Program-made: the position numbers and the translations under genes
Part shown: positions 47,701-55,131 of the stretch, one piece after another
Position numbering within the stretch: position 1 is the first letter of the stretch
Layout: every line of letters starts with the position of its first letter
Assembly: GCA_029204225.1 (NCBI GenBank)
Contig: CM055098.1
Location: forward strand, 19,561,303-19,625,302
Length of the DNA stretch: 64,000 nt
DNA from: Diphasiastrum complanatum
Taxonomy: Eukaryota; Streptophyta; Lycopodiopsida; Lycopodiales; Lycopodiaceae
Reading direction: 5' to 3'
Notes under the pieces: generated by a model
What the model was told of the DNA's origin: nothing
The model's input: only the letters and a program-made list of their open reading frames with translations
Database searches by the model: none

Positions 47701-50700
47701 ATAAAATCCATGGAGATACACTCCCATTTACCAGCTGGTATTTCTAAGGGCTGCAACAACCCTCCTACCTTTAAATGCTCTGCTTTGTTTACTTGTCATT
47801 TCTGGCAACTGGTTACATACTGGTGGACGTCCTTTTTCATACTAGGCCAGAAAAATTGCCTACGAAGAAGCTCATAGGTCTTCTATATGCATGGGTGTCC
47901 CGCACTAGGATTGTCATGACAGACATATAGGACTTGTTGCCTATAATCCTCTGAATTGGGGACACATACTCTATCTCTATAGAGCAGTTACTCATCCTGA
48001 ATGGAATACTGTTTCCATTTGAATCCTTGAGTCAACTGACCCTCAACCACTCGGGTTTGCTTGGATAATACAGGCTCAAAATCCTCAACGTCATCTGACG
48101 ACGTATACTCGGACTCATCATCATCCTCAACGGAAGCTGCCGTATTCTTGGATGAACTGGCACCAGCCCCGGGAACTGGTTCTGGAGTCTGTAACTGTCT
48201 GTTCTGGACTGAGTTCCAGATAGTAGAGAAGAATGCATCATGCTGGCATTTCCCTCTCAAGGACTCGAGTAACTCATTACGAATCTGAGTAAAACTCAGC
48301 TCGTTTATCATAGGCATTCTGCTAAGGGCATCAACTACTGTATTGAATTTTCCCCGTCTATATCTGATAGACATGTCAAACTCTTGCATCAACTCTGCCC
48401 AACGAGCTTTCCGACCTCTAAGCTCAGGTTGAATGCAAAGGTATCTGAGACTCTCATGGTCTGTCAGGATCTCAAAGTTGGCACCATACAAATAATGCCT
48501 CCAAGTCTTAAGGGCATGGACTATAGAAAAGAGTTCCTTTTCATACGCACTATACCTAGTCTAAGCTGGCTCGAGTTTTTTACTCTCGAACGCAACTAGT
48601 CGTCCACCCTGAGTTAGCACAACACCTACTACAAAGTCGCTAGCATCTGTTTTGACAAAAAATGGCTGATTGGGGTCGACGACTTTTAGAACTGGTGCTG
48701 TAGCTAAGGCTGTTTTGAGAGCATCAAAGCTCTCCTGCTGTGTGGACTCCCAAATGAACTCCTTTCCCTTCGCCTTAAGAAGATTTGTGATGGAACTGCT
48801 ATCTGAGCATATTCCTTGACAAATCGTCTGTAATATCTCGCCAAACCAAGAATGATCTGAAGTTCTAAAATATTCTAAGGTCTCAGCCAACTGAATATGG
48901 CTTTAACCTTATTTGGGTCCATCTTAATCCCATCTGACGAGATAATGTGACCCAAATATGCTACTTCTTCATCGCTTTCTGAGCAGTCAAAACACCTTTC
49001 TGAGGTGTTTTAGATGCTCCTTCCTCGTTTTGCTATAGACAAGGATGTCATCTAAAAATACGACTACAAACTTACCCAAGTATGGTCTGAGGACACTGTT
49101 CATCAAGGTCATAAAGGTAGCTCGAGCATTTGTGAGCCCAAATGGCATCGCCTTAAACTCATAATGACCGTGACGAGTCCTAAAAGCTATTTTTGAGACA
49201 TCTTCCGATTTTATACGGACTTGATGATATCTCGATTTGACGTCTATTTTACTGAAAAACTTAGCCCCGTCGAGTAGATCAAACAACTCGTCTGCCCGAG
49301 GCATAGGGTACTTATTCTTAATTGTGACTTTATTGAGGGCTCTATAATCTACGCAAGGACGCATAGACCCCTCTTTCTTTTTCACCAATAGGACTGGTGA
49401 GGCCCAAGGTGAACTACTGGTCTGAATTTGGCCTTTCACAAGATAATCTGTTAAACTGCCTAGTTATTTCTTCATCCTCTGTTCAGCTGACCCGATACGG
49501 AGGTTTAGAAACAGGTGTTGTACCTGGTACTAGGTTTATTTCATGATCTACCTCTTTGCTGGGTGGCAAACCATGTGGCAAATCTTCAGGAAAAACATCT
49601 TTAGATTTAGACAATAAAGTTTCTAATTTACTGATTTTCTGCTGTATAGAACTGGAAATAGAAACTTCAGGAATAAACTGAAAGTCACATAAGAATACCT
49701 GATTGTCTTCGTCTCCGATTAGCTGACAGAGCTCGGAACTGCAGACCATAGGATTGTTGGGAACATCATGCTCCCCATGCAACTGGATCTCTCGGCCTTT
49801 ATGCTGAAAGCTGAGGGTGTTCTCCTGATAGTTTCTGTGGAGGGAAGGTCCTAAGCTGTAGAGCCAATGTCTCCCACGAAAAATATCTGTGCGATCCAGG
49901 TGCATTATCTGAAAGTTTATTTCATCTTGGTACCCCTGAATACCAAGATATTACTTACCATAGTTTCCCATATTTTTTTATCTTCACCCTTAGCTAATGA
50001 AACTATGTACCTAACGCTGACTAGGTACTTCTGGTAGTTTAAACTTTTTAACCAAGGTGTAGTTGATGAAATTATGGGTTGCCCCATCATCAACCATAAC
50101 TCTTACTGACTGGTTACCAACTTTCCCATGCATACGTACTAGGTCATGCGGCCTAGTACGTATGCATGGGAAACTTACAGTCTGAACAAGATGAACTTGT
50201 TTCTTATCTTTCTTATCTTTTTTAGTGAAAGGCCCCTTGGGACACTGTCTAATTGTGTGTCCCTTGCCCATACACACAAAGCACAAACGTTCTTGTTTGG
50301 CTTTCTCAAAATCATCTGGTTTAAGGGTTGTATGAGTGAAGGGCGTTTCTGAGGAGCTTCACTTTTAAATTTATCTTCATTCTTTCTTTTTTAAAATTTC
50401 TTTTAAAATTGAAAGTCTTTCTGAGGAGGCTGCTCAGAAAGTGGCTGTTGTCTCGCCCTCTTCCTACCCACTGAATCATCATAGATTTGAGCATATCTAA
50501 GAGCTTGCTCAAGGGTAGTAGGCGAGTTTCTTTGGACCTCTACTTTATATTCATCTTTGAGGCCACGGACAAATCCCCTGATTTTCTGATAATCATCCAT
50601 ATTTTTAATTTTTAAAATTGCTTCTCGATACTGCGAGATATATTGGATGAGGGACTTGTCCATTACTGTTCTTTCCTAGGCTTCCCAAGCTCTATCGAGT

Positions 50701-53700
50701 TCATTTTCAGGTAGGAAGGCTTCTTCAAAAGCTTTCCATGACCGGGGAGTCTGCCCAGTGTCCTAGAGATTTAACCACCACTTATAGGCCATAGGCCCTA
50801 AGGAAAGACTGGCCTCAATAGCTTGCAAATGGTCAGGGGTCTGTTTAAGAGCACGAATGTTCTTCCATTTGATGAGGAAGGTTTGTAGAATGTCTGCATT
50901 TCTATGCTTCTCTTCCCCATTAAAAGTAGGAGGCTTTAAATCTTTAAAAACACTGGGGTGAGACCGTAAAGTCTCACCCGAAACTGATGGAAGTGGAGAA
51001 GGGGACAATTGAGAAGTGGAGGCAAGGCTTCCTTTCGCGGAACTCAAAATCAAGCTCTTGAGTTCAGCGAACAAGTCATCCACACTGGACTTGAAATTGG
51101 CTAATGCCAACTTCAATTCATCCACTTCTGTTACCAACTGGAGAAACTGCTTCTTGGTAACCAGTTCGTCGAGTTCTTCGACGAACTGTTCCTGTTCTTC
51201 CAATTCCATGGGTTCCTTCCCTTTACTGTAAGCCAAGGCTTCTGTTTCAAGTTCGTCAAAGCCTCTCTCCGGGGGTTGATCAGGTCCCTGAGGAGTGGTC
51301 ATCTTCGGAACTGAAAGAGAGGTACCTTAACTTCTGAAGGAAAAAAAAAGTCTAAAAGACTAATTTATAATTGTACAAGGGAAAGGAAAGATGACTTAGT
51401 TGTTTCTGAGGACTGTACTTCCAAAGAAATTACGAAGAGGAACCCTCTTAGTTCTTTTCCCCAAGATTTCAAACCTGTTGTCCTGGAAAATCCCAGTTTG
51501 AAGCTCAGAAACGGTGCCAAATTTCCCGGTGCTTGAGTTGAGTAGCTGACTGATCTGATTTCATATGTGGGGCTTCAGTAAAATCTGGAAAAAAAAAACA
51601 AAAGAAAATCCGGAAATTTGATATCCATGCCCACGCTGACTGGACAGCAACCTATCTGGCCCAATTTTCTAAAATTTAAGGCCCAAATCTCGTTTGAATT
51701 TCTGATCTGACTTCAGGTAGTAGGTCGCTGGTCTGTGGCAATCTTGTTTGAAGTTCAAACTACTGAGAAATTCTCAGAAACAGTGATGAAAAAACACTTA
51801 TTCACCTCCCTGTCCAGCGTTGGCCCTGTTGGGAAATTTTAGACTAAACTCCACTCAAATCTACTGAAATCCCTCTTTGAAATCAGTGATAGATCCCTGT
51901 ATGTTCAGCGATGGATCTACAGAGATCTTTCCTATCTTCTGATAGCTTTCTCTACTGTTGCTCCTGAACTCCCTAGGATGGAGATGGCTGTGATACCAGT
52001 GTAATAGATCCTAACACCACAGTAGGGCAAACACTAACCGATCCACCCAACCTTGCCTACTCCCTGATATTGAGTAAGAACCTCCTAGCCCAGTGTGAGG
52101 ACTAGTAGCATGCAACTGCCAAGTGTCGGCCACGTGTCACTGACGTGGCCGACTGCAGGTTGGGACCCAACTGAGAGCCCTATCCTGCTGACAGTGGTTG
52201 ATGGAACCACTGCCATTTGCCTAGAAATAGGCCCCTTACTTCTTCCAGCCTGCAAACAATCAGGACTCAGGAGTGAAATTTGAGGCTTGAGCATTCAATT
52301 CTCAAGATTCAAGAACTATTAAGTTTTAAGTAAATTCTAATCATGAATGTCAATGAACATTGAAGATTCAAGAATCAACTTTGAAACTTTTAACGTAGTT
52401 ACTAGACTCTAGTAATATACCTGTCAGGAGCCATGGTGGTGCAACTCTGAAGCTGCTCTCCCAGCTTATCCATAAACTCATAAAGAAGGCCTAAGGTGGA
52501 ACCCTGTCTAATAGTAAGGCGAAGCACACTATAGATAGGTTGCATGGATATGACAATGGAGCAGCCGGCACCTGTAGCCGGCACTAGCTCCGCTGCAACA
52601 TCCATTCCACCTTCTTTTTCTAGAGAGACTCCTGCAGTGCCAGTTGGTGGGGCCGGCAATAGTGCTATTGGTAGCACTGTTAGGGGACGGGGTCGAGGAC
52701 ATGTGAGAGGCAGGGATGTTTTTGTGGCAGCCTTCCAGCAGTCGCATAGGGATGCAGCTGCTATTGCTGTTAGGAGGTACTTTTACTTGTGTGACCTCCC
52801 TTTTCATGTGGCACAGACCCCTGCATGGAGGGATATGATGCGAGCAGTATCTCGTATTGGTGTTGAGTGGGAGGGCCCGACCATGGAGCAGTTGAGGACG
52901 AGAGAGCTACATGCTGAGCGGCAGTCCGTGGATGCTGACCTACAGCCCATTAGGAAGTCATGGGCGAGGTATACCTGTAACCTTACATCTTCAATACCTT
53001 TGCACTTGCCACTTACTACTTTACAAATTAGTACTTTCAAGTTTCTAACTTTGAACTTTCAATCTCCAAATTTGCAAATCGCAAGTTGCAACTTAGTTGA
53101 AACTTGAAAGTGTTGTCGAATGTTTTAGGTTTGGATGCACTATAATATCAGATGGTTGGACCGATGCAAGGAGGCGCCATCTTGTGAATATATTGGTGTC
53201 TTCTTGCATGGGCACGATATTTTTGAGATCCATTGACACGTCACAGCCAGGCATGGCATTGGATAGCAAGAGATTGTTTGAGTACATCTCACAGGCCATT
53301 CAGGAGGTCGGAAAAGAGAATGTTGTCCAGGTATGCCACTTTCAAGTTTCAACTTTGAAACTTTCGACATTGAGCTCTCAACTTTGAAGTTAGAACTTAG
53401 TAACTTACAACTTACAACTTACATTTTGTGAATCGTGATTATTGTTTTGAACGTTGCAATCTGCAGTGTGCACTTGCCATTTGCACTTAACATTTGCATT
53501 TGGAATGCTCAATGGTGAATGTTCATTGTTCATGAGTTATGATTTGACTTTTGTCGGAATTCCAATGCAGGTTGTCGTGGACAACACGTCCAATTGTGTT
53601 GCCATATGGGGAAGATGGTGAATGAGAAGTACCCTTGGATTTTCTGGAGTCCATGTGCTGCACATTGTCTTGACCTCCTAGTTGAAGACATTGGGAGATT

Positions 53701-55062
53701 ACCCTGGGTCAAGGAGGTTGTAGACATGGCACGATTCTTGCTGAGATTTGACACCAAGAGACAGAGGGTCTTGAGCATCTTCAGGTCCTATTCCACCTTG
53801 GATCTCTTGAGGCCTACCCCCACTAGGTAACCAAGTTCCAACTTCCAAACTGACAACCTGTTTCCAATTTTTTGATTTGAAAATTGCAATTTTGTTTTAG
53901 CTTCAAGTTTCAGTGCTCATAGAATTTGAATTTTGTTATATAGTAGAGCCTGCTTGTTGCCTATAGGCTATGACCAATTACAAATCCTATTTCATGATTT
54001 TCATCCTAGGTTTGCCTATATGCTCATTGTTTTGGAGCGGCTCATAAAAGTGCATGGAAGCTTGAGGATGACAGTGGTTTCACCCCATTGGGCAGAGTGG
54101 GGCAGATCACGAGAGGCCGAGGCCAGGAAATTTGAGGCGATCGTGATAGGGACTTCATTTTGGGATGATGCGCTCTGCCGCACCTGTAATAATAACATTG
54201 GTGTTACAACTTACTAGTTACGCAGCAAGCTTCAGGTAATAAATTATAGTCAGTGAGAGAGCTCAGGGAATTGTCACTAATTACTCATGAGTAAATTTTA
54301 ATCAAAGTTTAAAGTTATACTTTTAAGTTTTAGCTTTAGATCAAATTTCAAATTTTCAATCAATGTCATTGATCAAACAAGATTCAAGAATCACATGTGC
54401 CTGAAGTAGTAGCAAGAGAGTCATCCGCGATCCCGGCAATCCTCAGTGACTCCGGGGCATGAGTGCAAACGGCAATCTCATATCCTCGAAGACGTAAAAG
54501 ATGCGCCCTGATTCGAACAGGGCCACCTCCATAAGTGTTCCCGCAATACTTGCAAGTCCACTTCTACGTGCCTGATGTGCCATAACCTGAATTAAGGGTG
54601 ACGTGATCCCATAAGGGATCCCGCTGTCTGGGGATTGCTAATAGCTATCTAGTGTCAACAAAACAATAACTATATTAAATTCAGACTTCAAATTAAAAAC
54701 TAATCCTAAATTCTAATTTCAAAAAGGTAAACCTATGCTCTAAGTTCTAACCTCAATCTATCCCTATCCTCTCTCACTCTAGACTCTCCCTCTCTCAATC
54801 TCACACACACACACACGTCACGACAGTCTCAAGACTCACACACACACACCACACAGTGCGCACACACAAACACACAAACACAAACACAATTTAATACACC
54901 ACCGCACACACAAACACACCACCACACTCAGTTGAAAGTTCACATGTCACACACACACACTCCCTCTACTTCACAATGCACACAAACACTCCCTCTCTTT
55001 CACACACACACACACACACGTCACAAACACACAAACACTCCCTCTCTTTCACACACACTCAA

Positions 55063-55131
<69 letters not shown>

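Larger units (their letters stand above)
46284..52193 (-). mobile_element. Ty3/gypsy chromovirus, copy A, inserted in the hAT element
   Basis: Minus-strand element with a complete 3' LTR (46284-46642, TGTAAT...GTAACA read on the plus strand), a polypurine tract, gag-pol, an iMet-type primer-binding site and a truncated 5' LTR (52000-52193). The 5' LTR lacks its outermost ~165 bp, so no target duplication can be checked; the five bases left of the element are tcact. Many stops and frameshifts make it inactive. Its closest relative here is copy B at 59726-64000. Confidence 0.85.

Noticed and set aside
54495-54525. T-arm-like CCTGTTCGAATCAGGG suggesting a tRNA gene on the minus strand
   Set aside because: The sequence encodes part of the BED finger (PVRIRA) in a continuous frame, and no acceptor stem, D-arm or anticodon arm fits around it.
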